A model generated the notes under the pieces. It was not told the origin of the DNA and did not search any database. It saw only the letters and a list, made by a program, of their open reading frames with translations. From Megaleporinus macrocephalus (Eukaryota > Chordata > Actinopteri > Characiformes > Anostomidae), in NCBI GenBank assembly GCA_021613375.1, contig CM038708.1, positions 34,171,059 through 34,235,058 on the forward strand: a DNA stretch of 64,000 nucleotides, in the 5' to 3' direction. Position numbers and translations under genes: made by a program. Below are positions 54,123 to 64,000 of the stretch, piece after piece. Numbering within the stretch: the stretch's first letter is position 1; each line of letters starts with the position of its first letter.

Positions 54123-56529
54123 TCAATATATATCATTAGGCCTTTTCTGGAACCTACACTCTTTTTGAAACATCTCTGTATTGTCTTCTGTGACAAAGAG
54201 AACAGAGCTATGACAAGGACATAAGAACAATCACAATACAGCGGGGTGACTGACCCTACTTGCGGTCAGTGTAAGTTATCATTCCGTCCATGATTTTGCT
54301 TCGTACTTTATTATGTGGATTAAGCCACACAGCATGGCTGCTACTTACAGGTTACTGTTGAAGCTAATGAAGGTTCGACTCCTCTTTCTCATTCTCATTC
54401 TGCTCAATACTGTTTAAGGTTTAAGGTGTGCAGATTAATTGGTGCCGCATTTACTGTCATTCCTTCGACGACTGATTCAGCAATAAAGCTACTTACAAAG
54501 CTAAAATGAGAGAAAACCAGAGCAAATCCAAAAAAATTATTCCCGGAGGCTCACTGACAGGACATTGCAGTCACATTTTATACCTCAGTATACAGAAAGA
54601 TATGTTTTCTTTTCAAACAGTCTCAGATTTCTTCCTTAATAAACATGATTGATGAATGTAATTTGCATACCCCTTATTTACAAATAATTCTATTTAAACA
54701 GAACACTCTTTCACTCTAAGCTACTGCTGAGTTTGTATCTTTCTACTCGGTCCAGTTTCTCCTCCCCGAGTTTACTCAGGACAAGGCCGCAGCCTGAAAC
54801 ACAAACTTTATTCTTTCTCTATGAGTTTATTATAAAATAAATATCAAACTATCCAGAAAAGGAGGGCCTCCACTCTGCTTAACAACAGGTGGAGATGCTC
54901 ATGAAAGGCTAGTGTTAGTTAATCAGGCCATGCTTACTTCTGCCTGGTGCCTTCTGAGGCCTCGGGGTTCAGATCTACACTGGCCACCTTGTATCAGTTT
55001 GCATGCTTTCTGTTCAATACATATCAGACTGTGCATATCTGCTTCTTAATTTATAGATAAATCACTATGTATATATATATAATACTTTTTTGGGTTTTTT
55101 TGTTCATCCAAAAGTTCCATCATTACATTCTGGCACCTGTACAAGTTTATGGTGGAAAGGAGCATCTCATTAAGAAGCTGGGAGGCCGACTTCAGCCTTT
55201 TATAAAGATGAACATCAGCCACACCCGCTGACAGTTCACAGCCTGTACGACTACTTTTACTGCTTTTCCCCAGTTGTCACTGTTTCTGCTGAGCTGGAAT
55301 GTGAGTTGGTATGTACATTTCTGGGGGGTGTCATTTTGGGTGGAGTCAAAACTGTTACGTAACAGTCTAGGAGAGGGGTCACTAATAGGCGGGCCGCGGT
55401 CTGGATTTGGACCCAGATGTTGTCTAATGCGGACGCAAACCAATAAACTATTAAGAATGATTTAATTTTGACTGTGTTTATTTTAAGCAGTGAAGCTTTT
55501 CTTGTCTTTATGGTATACGGGCTTTACGGCGCAGTGAACTCAGAGACCAATCACGTGCACTGTAAGACCAATCACCGAAGGCGCTCCTCAACCAATCAGA
55601 TCTGTGCACTTTAAGATGCACTTTTTTCAAAAGCATTTTGTTTTTTAAAATGTAGCCCTTGTTCTTACTTGAAGTAAGGAAAAAAATATTTGGAGGTTTA
55701 TAAATAATTCATTCAGTTCAGCATTCAAACAGTAAATATACTGAAATATACTGAACGCTATTTGTAATAATTTTGTCTTTTAGTTGCGGATGGCATAAGG
55801 TGCTGATACTAGGTAACTTAAATATACAGGATACGCCACTGAATTATAACACAAGTTAGATTGTCTAGGGTCTTGAAAGTGGTCTATTTCCCACCTCTTT
55901 TGTAAATGCGGGAATTGTATTCGATGGAGGAGGCAACCGTGTCTAAGGTTCACCACATGTGATTTTTTATACTGAAGTCTTTTTACTCAACTATGACAAT
56001 GATAATGCAGTTTTACATTCTAAGGCACCTTTAAGTATTTTTCCACAGGCTGCTAATGAGCAAGCCGAAGGGCGTGAGGACGAGGCAATGACTCAAAGGG
56101 GAATCCATCCTCGAGTCAACACTGAAGAGTGGAATTATTATTACAGGCACTAGTTTATAAGTGAAATTAGACCCTGTGTGGAAAGATCTGCGGAATTAAA
56201 CAACAGTTAGTGTTCCATATCTGTGGCTACTGCCTGCGTCAGATATAACAGGATGTTAGGTAAGAGAACTTTGTAGGTACGATGTTCAGTGGGTGTAAAG
56301 CAGATGTGGGTTAGTGGTTCTTATATAACATTGGCTACAGAAAGCTTTTGATCCCAGAAATTCAACTTGAACAAGTAAAACATTGTCAGCAGTATCACAA
56401 AAATCCTACACGTACATACATATAATTCCAACTCATATTGATGTTTGTTGACAGAAAGCTGGATGAGAAGAGCTACAGGCTGTGGCTGTGAGGCTTGCAG
56501 TAAGTTTATAAGTGTCAGGCAGGCTAGAT
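54123..56529. other. Intergenic between colec12 and stam, second part
   Basis: No gene recognised. 55370-55450 (ggcgggccgcggtctggatt and on to acgcaaacc) resembles the end of a common fish DNA element; three CCAAT motifs follow at 55546-55605 (gaccaatcacgtg, gaccaatcaccg, aaccaatcagatc). Confidence 0.45.
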
Positions 56530-57191
56530 GCGGAGAGCTGTGATTGGCTGAAATTGAGCGGCGTGGGATCTGATTGGCTGCATCGTGCTTCTGCGGCGAG
56601 CCGTCTCTGGCTGTCCATGCCGTAATGATTGATCCTTCAGATACAGGACACACAGCCAGCACAGTGGACACGACGGTCAGGAGGTGTGACTGTTCGTCTC
56701 CGAGATGAGTCAACGTCATATGGCTGAGGTGAAGTGACTGGACAGTAAGACTGGCTACTCCACCGCCCTAAAGAGGGAGGGACGATAACGTTTCAGCGGA
56801 GCTGCGAACCTGTACGCGAACAACGGCGAGTCATGTGATTAAATCATATGATAGAGGAGCGCTTTCCTTGTCCTCATTACTGTATTTTCTCTCGGGTTTA
56901 AGAAGAAGAAAAAAAACAATAGGTACCAGATATACAGCATATTAGGGACACATAATTTCAACGCCTTGACGCCCTGTGTTGTAAATAACGGAACTCAGCC
57001 CGGCTCCTGCTCCCGTCCCCCTCATGCATCGTCTTGTGCTGCTGAGGAGCGACTCCACTGTTTAGATCTGGCTGGACCTTCCTTTATTATGTCTATTCAT
57101 TTATTAACTAAGTGCTGACAAAAACAGGGAAAAGAGAAGAGGACACAGCCCAGGCGTATCTTCTTGCTGTTCTCGTTCACATCCCCCGGCA
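56530..57191 (+). promoter_or_regulatory. stam: stam promoter and 5' untranslated region
   Basis: GC-richer, CpG-containing sequence before the start codon. Two inverted CCAAT boxes (gattggctg) lie at about 56541-56549 and 56571-56579, a spacing and orientation typical of NF-Y sites in housekeeping promoters. Two short upstream reading frames lie nearer the start: 57024-57065 (13 codons) and 57089-57118 (9 codons). Whether they are transcribed depends on the start site, which I cannot fix. Confidence 0.55.
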
Positions 57192-57231
57192 ATGCCTCTT
57201 TTCACGTCCAATCCTTTTGATCAAGATGTTG
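57192..57231 (+). CDS. stam: stam coding exon 1
   Basis: ATG at 57192 with G at -3; codes [13 protein letters not shown] and the first base of Glu14, then donor gtaagt. This is the invariant STAM N terminus, which fixes the start. Confidence 0.95.
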
Positions 57232-60200
57232 GTAAGTTGGATAAAAATAACGCAGCGTTGTGTTCGCTAGCATGCTAACTGGCTAACGAGCGGCGTATTG
57301 TTCGCGGCGGCCCGTTATTATCACAGAGTTGTTTGTCTTGTGTATTGTAGTTTTTGCTGGTTGTGACGACAACAACAAAACAGCGACATGAACCTATTTC
57401 TTTAGTTACAACAGCTTCGACGTAGTAAAACTGTACGGCTAGGTTAGGCTAGGCTAAGTAGCTGTTGTTGGTGTGACGTTAATCGGTGGCTAATCGTTGA
57501 CCGTGTTTTAGACGACCCGCACTCAATTGGCTAATTAGTATGTTTTTTTAAGCAGGTCAGCATTTTAATCCTTCTGGTGAACACTTTTGTGGCTATTGTC
57601 ACCACTATGCCAACAATTTCGTCCTTGGACTTGACTGAGAAGCCACGGTGACACTGCAAATGTTGACTTGGACTGGACAGAAACTGAGCTAGCCAGCTAA
57701 CGCTAGCTCCGCTCATAACAACAGTGACCTGCTCCTAAAACACAGACTCGTACAAACTGTCACCACAGTCTGTTATGGACTGTCCGGTAGCTTTGAGAGA
57801 AGCACTGCCACGTAAATTCGCAGCACGCATATCATCTATGTGTATGTTTATTTCAGAGAGCCAGATAACATGTAGACAAGCTGTTTGTTAGCAGTATTTA
57901 CAGTCAGCTGCAGCAGTTAGCCCCCTGGCCAAGCAGCTGTACAGAGTAGTACATATAACCACAGGATTGTGTATGTTTTATGTCTTCACAGTTGCTGGTT
58001 TTGTTCACTGTGTAGCACTTAAAGACAAAATTCCCCATGTTTTCTGCTCCAGTGTGTCTCTTTAATCCCAACATTAGGATGTAAACAAATTCATTATGAG
58101 AGGTTGGATGTGAAATTGTTAACTGTAGAGAAACTCTGATTCCTGAACATTGGTGGTGCTAGGAAAACAGTGTCTTACATCTCGTCAGTTTTACATGTAA
58201 TTGGGATAAAAGTGATAAACCTTATAAATTAAGTTTTCTTTCGGTGCTACTTTACTGTAGAAGGCTGGCACTAAAACAATGTCTCTGGCGTATGGCAGTA
58301 TTTGTAATCATTTCATGCTGAAGCTTTCTGTGGTATTATTTATGCGTTAAAGGAGCAACATGTAAGATTTTTAGGTTTCTGTAATTTACCGCAGTTTTCA
58401 AGCCATTTTGATAGCAGTTTAGAGATGTGCATGTATCGTGTTGCAGAATTATCTGCTGAAGTTAGCATATCTCAGAACTTTGTACCTCAAGAGGCAAAAG
58501 TGAGTCGATGTAGCATCAAGTGGATTCAGTTCAACATGAAAAGATATTGGTGGTTCTGCTCCTGCTTAGATCACTTAAGGACAGATAAACCAATAAAAAG
58601 AAGTGTAAATGGAACAATGGCTGAAGCTTGGCAAGCGACCTTTGTAACGACCGCCGCAGCCTGCTCCCGCCAAGAGTCCACATTCAGCAGAGAACAAAAG
58701 AAGTGTCGTAAGTAGAAGCAAAAGAAGAGTTAACATTAGCAGTGCATGCCACCGAGGGAGATGCTGGACTTTGCAGCCTTATTTTCAGACAATAAAACGA
58801 TTAAAGACATACAAATTCGACAAGTTGCATCGTCTTACAAATTGCTCCTAAAATGGTGTATTTTCCCTCAGACCACATGGACAGACCTTTTTCTACCTTT
58901 TTCTACAGAAATAAAAAAAATTGGAACCCCCTTATTAAAGCATCAGCGAACACTACACCTTTTAAACATGAGAACATTCTCTTATCTTGTTGGCTTGTTG
59001 ACTAGTTCCTGGAATCTCTCTGTGTGATGGAGCTGTTCAGTGGTCAATGCTGTTTGCATTATGAGTGCAAACGTCAGTGCGTTTTAAGTTGGCCGTTAGT
59101 GGATCATGACCTGTGTCATGTGATAGTTAAGGCTAGAGTTTGCAAAATAAATAGCTCTATTGGTATAGTCCTGATGGAGGCTAGTCCAGAACACCTTTGT
59201 ACAAATAAGGCTGATAAAACGAAGACTGTACTACTGACAGTGTTTATTAGACTGAATGTTTGTCTCCATAACATTTTATAAAAGCCATTTTCTTAAACGT
59301 GCACTTTGTTTTGGTTCCCTGTTGCCCTGCAGAGAAAGCGACCAGTGAGATGAACACAGCTGAGGACTGGGGCCTTATACTGGACATATGTGATAAGATT
59401 GGACAGTCACGGACTGGGTTAGTCGATTCAGCCGCTTGTCTATGTTTGTGAAAGTTGTTTGCGGATCAACGCTGTAGATGTGTCTATCAGGTTTGCTGAT
59501 AGGTTGTTTGGTTTCTTGTATTTTGTAGGCCTAAAGAATGCCTTCGCTCTATAATGAGAAGAGTCAACCACAAGGATCCCCACGTAGCCATGCAGGCACT
59601 GACAGTAAGTCTATTGATCTGTAAGTCTCTCAGTCTTGTTGAGTGGGTTTGGGTTTCGCTAATATCTACTGATTCAATTGCAAGGTCTTTACTGGGGCTT
59701 GTGACTAAATGATTTAGTGTAGCGCCTTGTCTTCGTAGCAAATGAGCAACAGCAAAACTGGAAAACCTCTATTATCAGTTACGCTGTAAGTAGGACCCAG
59801 TGCCTGGACATGGACATCCTGTATCTTTATTTAATGATGTCATTGGAACAAAAATAAACGAGGTTGGCTTGCAATGATGATATGCTGTTATTCACACCAA
59901 TCAGTCAGATCATTAAAACCACCACCTTGTTTCTACAATATCTGCCTATTTTATCAGCTAAACTTACCATGTAGGTGCACTTTGTAATTCTTTTCAATTC
60001 AATTACAGACTGGTCTGTTCTTCAAATATTTTGTTAGCCCCCTTTAACCCTGTTTTTCAATGATCAGGACGTGGAGCTCTGTTAGTTAGTGTTGTGCTGG
60101 TGTGAATGGATCATTTTTAAACACTGTGTCCACTCACTGTCCACTTTGACACTCCTACCTTGCTGGTCCACCTTGTAGATGTAAAGTCAGAGATGATAGC

Positions 60201-63200
60201 TCGTTTGTTGCTGCACAGTTTGTGTTGGTCTTTCTCTAGTCCTTCATCAGTGGTCGGTAGGATGTAGTAGGATGCAGCCCACAGGACATTGTTGGCTGGA
60301 TGTTGCCGGTTGTTGGACTGTTCTCAGTGCAGTGCTGAGAATGACCCACCACCTAAATAGCACCTGATCTGTGGTGGTCCTGACCAGTGTCCAAAATATT
60401 CCCTGGTATTTGGTGGGTCACATATTGGCTGGGTATTATACAAAGAACTCATAGACTTCAGTCTGTAATTGTAGAACTACAAAATGCTCCTTTATGATAA
60501 GTGAAACTGGTGAAGGTGTTGATGATGGTAATAGTAATCTGAAAGTTGATCCACTGGACGTGTTTCCTGTCTCCCAGTTATTAGGTGCATGTGTGTCGAA
60601 CTGTGGGAAAATATTCCATTTGGAAGTGTGCTCCAGAGAGTTTGCCAGTGAAGTCAGCAATGTCTTAAACAAGGTATGTGAGTGGGCTAATTGATTATTG
60701 TAGCCTCTTGGCTAAGACAGACACTGATGTGTAGTAATTGTTTGTCCAGGGACACCCAAAAGTGTGTGAGAAGCTGAAGGCCCTTATGGTGGAATGGGCT
60801 GAGGACTTTCGGAATGACCCCCAGCTCAGTCTCATCTCTGCTATGATCAAGAACCTGAGAGAGCAGGGCGTCACCTTCCCAGCTGTTGGTTCACAGGTCA
60901 GCAATGCAGCATCGTACTGAATTAATTTAAATAAATACTGCGTTCTGGGTTTTTCATGTCTGATAGAAGCTACCCTCTTTAGATGAGCTGATGCTGAAGC
61001 TAACATGAGCTAGTCAAAGCATTGTTGGATGCTGAGATGGACTTTTTCTCAGAGGTTTTAGAGGAACAGTAGAAGTGATTATAAATGTTTATTAATATGT
61101 ATCGTTACACAGAAGTGGGTTAAAGTTAACTGATTTTAATTTTGGTGCAGTTTAATTTGTTGGATATTATTAAACTGTAACCCGGATGATGTTCATCTTA
61201 TCTTAGACCCAGCACCTCTGTTTCTGTGCATTATTTGTTAGTTCATTATTACATTGTTGGATTATTGCTGCATAGTAAGTTATATTGCTTCTTGATCATT
61301 ACTGCAAAAAACAACAGAACACTCAAATCAGGCTGCAGGTTTTTTTTTAATTTGCCCCATTTTTTGACTATTTTATTATTTCTCTCCCAACATAATCTGG
61401 AGTTAAATGAGTGCATTAATAATTGGAGAATATGTGGGTGGCTGAGTCATGTTAGTGGCACAGACTAATGACCGATCCAAAGTAGCTAATGCCTGAGGGC
61501 TGCTGTCTGCTAGGGGCATTAAGGGGGTCTGAGGTGGCTTAAATACAAACATCAGATCAACAAACAGCCACTGAATTTGAGCAAATGACTAAATACATAA
61601 AATAAATAAATAATGTCTTTTGTTCTCAGGCCCCCTCATTTGTATTCTTACTGACTCATTGGCTATTACTGTTTCTGTGTAAGTGGGATGTTTTAGACAG
61701 CTAATAGTGAGTGTGACAGCGTTGTAAGTGTTTACCATTACATACATGCAGGCTGCTTCTGTGTGTCTCAGTTCTCAATTGTTATCTTTTCAAAATGAGC
61801 ATTTCTGAATATCTATTTGATTAACTGATTTAGCTTATTTTGCATAATAGTTCATTTAATACACAGTAAAAGCACTTGTTTTAGACTGACAGCTTAATTT
61901 AGCTAATACCCGAATGTCACTAAATGTAGTTCCTCCAATAGTAAACAATGACATATTCAGACATTATAGATTTTTAATATCTGTTTTAAGACTAATGCCT
62001 GTTAACGATCCATGGGTTTATCTTTAGGCATACCACGAAAAGCACAAACTGTTAGGATGTAGAGGCAATAGGACATTGCACATGAATCAGGCTTGTTTTG
62101 TTTATTTTCAAACCACGTCTAACTTTTCATGTCATCATGCATGTATGTACGTACAGTTGCAAGAAAAAGTATGTGAACCCTTTGAAATGACCTGTTTTTT
62201 ACTTGCTTAACCTAATACCACACAAACAATTTTAATATTTCATGTCTTTATTGGACACATCCATTAAACAGGTCCTTCCACAGCATCTCTGTTTGATTCA
62301 GGTCTGGACTCTGACTGGACCACTCCGACAGTCAGATTTTTTTTTAAGCCGTTCTGTAGTAGATTTACTTCAATGTTTAGGGTCATTGTCCTGCTACATC
62401 ACCCAACTTCTATTGAGCTTCAGCTGACGTATAGCCACCCTGACATTATTCTGTAAAATGTATGAATGTGTGTATGTGTTATTGTTAAAGTTTGGGTGAT
62501 GTTGGTGCCCAGTGTTTATGCAATTACTGTTGCGTAGCTGATTTCAGACCATTGTTCTGTTTTGCAGGCAGCAGAACAAGCTAAGGCAAGCCCTGCATTA
62601 GTGGCCAAAGACCCAGCAACATCCACAAACAAGAAAGAGGAAGAAGACCTAGCCAAAGGTGTCTCTGTTATTCACTGTGGCTTTAAACCACCTACAAAGC
62701 ATATAAATGTGTAGAAGTGTGAGCTTCATCTTTATCTTCCTCTTTCATACAGCAATCGAGCTGTCTCTGAAGGAGCAGCGGCTACAGCCGCAGACCTCTC
62801 TCTCTGGGCTGTACCCCAGCGCTAACAGCCTCCTCACCTCACACAAACCCGAAGGCCGGAAAGTCCGGGCCATCTATGATTTTGAGGCAGCAGAGGACAA
62901 CGAGCTCACTTTCAAATCTGGAGAAATCATTACCATTCTGGATGACAGGTTGTCCCTCATATTACACATTACTGGAGCTGAAGGTCTTACTGATTTCAGG
63001 CTAGTTTATTATTAAAAATGTAATTCAAAGAAGCCAAGAGAATATGGGAGCTTCAAACATCAGATGTTGAATGTTGTTTTCTCTAGTTTCCTAAAGACTA
63101 CAGTTGAAAAGTCATGTTTTGTGGACAGGGGGCCTAACTGAAATCCTGTACAGTTGGAAGTAACTTGCTTGTATTTTGCAGAGGCTTTGATTCTAGAGCA

Positions 63201-64000
63201 GGAAGTTGTAGTTGTGTACTGATAAATGAAGCCTTATGATTGTTGTGTTGTTTTTGTTTTGTTTTGGGTTTTTTTTGCAGTGACCCTAACTGGTGGAAGG
63301 GAGAGACATATCAGGGCGTGGGGCTCTTTCCATCAAACTTTGTGACAGCAGACTTGACAGCAGAGCCAGAGATGAGTGAGTAGTGTGACGTCCATTATCA
63401 TTTTGCTTTTGATTTAATGTTTTGGGTTTTTTTTTTTCTTCTTGCAAAACTGTAACCCTATAGCAAAGCACTTAGACTTCTATACAGTTTATTTGAAACA
63501 AAAGAACCTCATCATCAACAGCATGCCATTTAATTATCATTTCACTCTTATTACACACTCCTCACTCTAATGTCTTTGTGTTGTTCTTAGTGAAAACAGA
63601 GAAGAAGACCGTGCAGTTCAGTGAGGACATCAAGGTGGAGACTATTGAACCGGAGCCTGAGCCGGTCTACATAGATGAGGTGAGCGCTGTGGTCTCTTGT
63701 TATGGGAAAGTCTATTATGCTCTTTGCGCCGGCGCAAAGAAAAATGGAAATGCATAATGTTACATCACCCACATCATCAGTTCAGCTCTTTATGTGGCTG
63801 TACATTGTGAAGTCCTGTAGACGGGCTGATCTTGGCCAGGAGCTGCATTAAACTCACTGCAGAGAAAAGCAGCCATAAATGAGCGTAGTGTACAGAAGAG
63901 TAATTTCGCTATGCTGTTATGTGTAAAGGAAAAAATGGACCAGTTGCTACAGATGATCCAGAGTGCTGATCCAACAGACAACCAGTCAGACAGCTGTGAG
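57192..64000 (+). CDS. stam: Signal transducing adaptor molecule 1 (STAM), 5' part, gene truncated by the window edge
   Basis: Subunit of ESCRT-0 with HRS/HGS; it binds ubiquitinated receptors on early endosomes and passes them to ESCRT-I. Coding segments: 57192-57231, 59333-59417, 59529-59604, 60578-60673, 60750-60896, 62568-62658, 62753-62948, 63281-63375, 63591-63679, 63929-64000 (open). They give 329 codons in one frame. Seen: VHS domain (about 15-145), with blocks [28 protein letters not shown] and [19 protein letters not shown]; ubiquitin-interacting motif (about 172-190, [17 protein letters not shown]); SH3 domain (about 213-272, ALYDF-type motif as AIYDF, then NWWKG and GLFPSNFV). Details such as [11 protein letters not shown] and AEPEM(M/I)[10 protein letters not shown] fit STAM1 better than STAM2. 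The coiled coil, ITAM and C terminus lie beyond the window. Introns are GT-AG. Confidence 0.96.
57232..59332 (+). other. stam: stam intron 1
   Basis: Donor gtaagt, acceptor ctgcag. A dispersed-element start (ttaaaggagcaacatgtaag) lies at about 58349; open frames in 58425-59281 have no recognisable domain. Confidence 0.85.
59333..59417 (+). CDS. stam: stam coding exon 2 (VHS domain)
   Basis: Acceptor ctgcag, donor gttag. Residues 14-41, including [19 protein letters not shown] and GQSRT. The ends are in phase 1 and phase 2 and join in frame to exons 1 and 3. Confidence 0.95.
59529..59604 (+). CDS. stam: stam coding exon 3 (VHS domain)
   Basis: Acceptor ttgtag, donor gtaagt. Residues 42-67, [20 protein letters not shown] and on to MQALT; basic patch of the VHS domain. 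Confidence 0.95.
59898..60510. mobile_element. Copy C of the 597-bp element family, in stam intron 3
   Basis: Starts caatcagtcagatcattaaa, then shares attttatcagct, aacactgtgtccactcactg, gctggtccaccttgtagatg, taaagtcagagatgatagct and ctgtggtggtcctg with 53526-54122. The right inverted repeat is lost. It ends about 70 bp before the exon 4 acceptor. Confidence 0.75.
60578..60673 (+). CDS. stam: stam coding exon 4 (VHS domain)
   Basis: Acceptor tcccag, donor gtatgt; 32 whole codons (residues 68-99), [20 protein letters not shown] and on to NVLNK. Its acceptor lies only some tens of bases after a mobile-element copy that ends near 60500. Confidence 0.96.
60750..60896 (+). CDS. stam: stam coding exon 5 (end of VHS domain)
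   Basis: Acceptor gtccag, donor gtcagc; 49 whole codons (residues 100-148): [20 protein letters not shown] and on to VTFPAVGSQ. Confidence 0.96.
60897..62567 (+). other. stam: stam intron 5
   Basis: Donor gtcagc, acceptor ttgcag. AT-rich, with a Tc1/mariner remnant at 62151-62458. Confidence 0.85.
62151..62458 (-). pseudogene. Tc1/mariner transposase remnant
   Basis: On the minus strand, 62325 to 62278 reads [16 protein letters not shown], the degenerate form of the (W)xSxSPDLNPIE(x)LW motif that holds the last acidic catalytic residue of Tc1-type transposases. The outer text (acagttgcaagaaaaagtat, then gtgaaccctttg) matches a terminus I recall from a fish Tc1-like element. Only the C-terminal piece and one end remain, so it is dead. 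Confidence 0.75.
62568..62658 (+). CDS. stam: stam coding exon 6 (linker, start of ubiquitin-interacting motif)
   Basis: Acceptor ttgcag, donor gtgtct. Residues 149-178, [16 protein letters not shown] and on to KKEEEDLAK; the acidic run opens the ubiquitin-interacting motif. Confidence 0.94.
62753..62948 (+). CDS. stam: stam coding exon 7 (ubiquitin-interacting motif and start of SH3)
   Basis: Acceptor atacag, donor gttgtc. Residues 179-243: [10 protein letters not shown] completes the ubiquitin-interacting motif (Ala and Ser at the expected positions); a Ser/Thr-rich linker follows, then [20 protein letters not shown] opens the SH3 domain. Confidence 0.95.
63281..63375 (+). CDS. stam: stam coding exon 8 (rest of SH3)
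   Basis: Acceptor ttgcag after a T-rich tract, donor gtgagt. Residues 244-275: [20 protein letters not shown] and on to AEPEM; it carries the conserved WW, G and PSNFV residues of the ligand groove. Confidence 0.95.
63591..63679 (+). CDS. stam: stam coding exon 9
   Basis: Acceptor tcttag, donor gtgagc. Residues 276-305, [20 protein letters not shown] and on to YIDE; acidic linker between the SH3 domain and the HRS-binding coiled coil. Confidence 0.93.
63929..64000 (+). CDS. stam: stam coding exon 10, cut by the window edge
   Basis: Acceptor ending aaag, then [20 protein letters not shown] and on to the last base. The reading frame is open to position 64000. A gtgag at the very end could be a donor, but family comparison suggests coding continues. 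Confidence 0.82.

Noticed and set aside
58425..59027. Two consecutive frames of 96 and 93 codons in stam intron 1
   Set aside because: No domain resemblance; probably mobile-element DNA following the ttaaaggagcaac terminus.

Overview
The window is vertebrate nuclear DNA, almost certainly from a teleost fish. Evidence: two multi-exon genes with GT-AG introns, AT-rich introns and intergenic DNA, many dinucleotide arrays, and fragments of DNA-transposon and LINE/SINE-like families common in fish genomes. An ostariophysan (catfish/characin type) is my guess from the repeat flavour, with low confidence. No prokaryotic or viral gene set is present.

Layout. 1-6250: intergenic, AT-rich, with an isolated CpG-rich promoter-like patch (3010-3110), a long (GA)n array (3291-3434) and degraded mobile elements. 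6270-50670: a complete collectin-12 gene (colec12, scavenger receptor with C-type lectin) on the + strand. Ten coding exons give a 745-residue type II membrane protein: short cytoplasmic tail with YKRF, one membrane span, long N-glycosylated coiled-coil stalk, 46 uninterrupted Gly-X-Y triplets, and a C-type lectin domain with QPD and WND motifs. Intron 1 (7.4 kb) and intron 2 (25.6 kb) hold most of the repeats, including a 24-bp minisatellite (12501-13205). Intron 3 holds a 22-bp minisatellite (41820-42147). 50670-56500: intergenic, mostly repeat-derived, including a 597-bp element with clear terminal inverted repeats. 56500-64000: the 5' part of stam (signal transducing adaptor molecule 1) on the + strand. 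Ten coding exons (329 codons) cover VHS, UIM and SH3 domains; the gene runs off the right edge.

The two genes are convergent neither in orientation nor known pathway: both read left to right. Collectin-12 is an endocytic receptor, and STAM is part of the ESCRT-0 complex that sorts ubiquitinated cargo on endosomes, so both touch endocytosis, but nothing in the sequence links them functionally. I found no new multi-gene system. The most unusual items are structural: two minisatellites (one ending in an inverted unit and lying between directly duplicated ~185-bp flanks, the other with an orphan inverted unit 2.4 kb away), two short interstitial telomere-like tracts, a fold-back mini-element, and a run of phase-1 symmetrical exons in colec12. 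All coordinates of exons were derived by eye from splice-site motifs and frame continuity.
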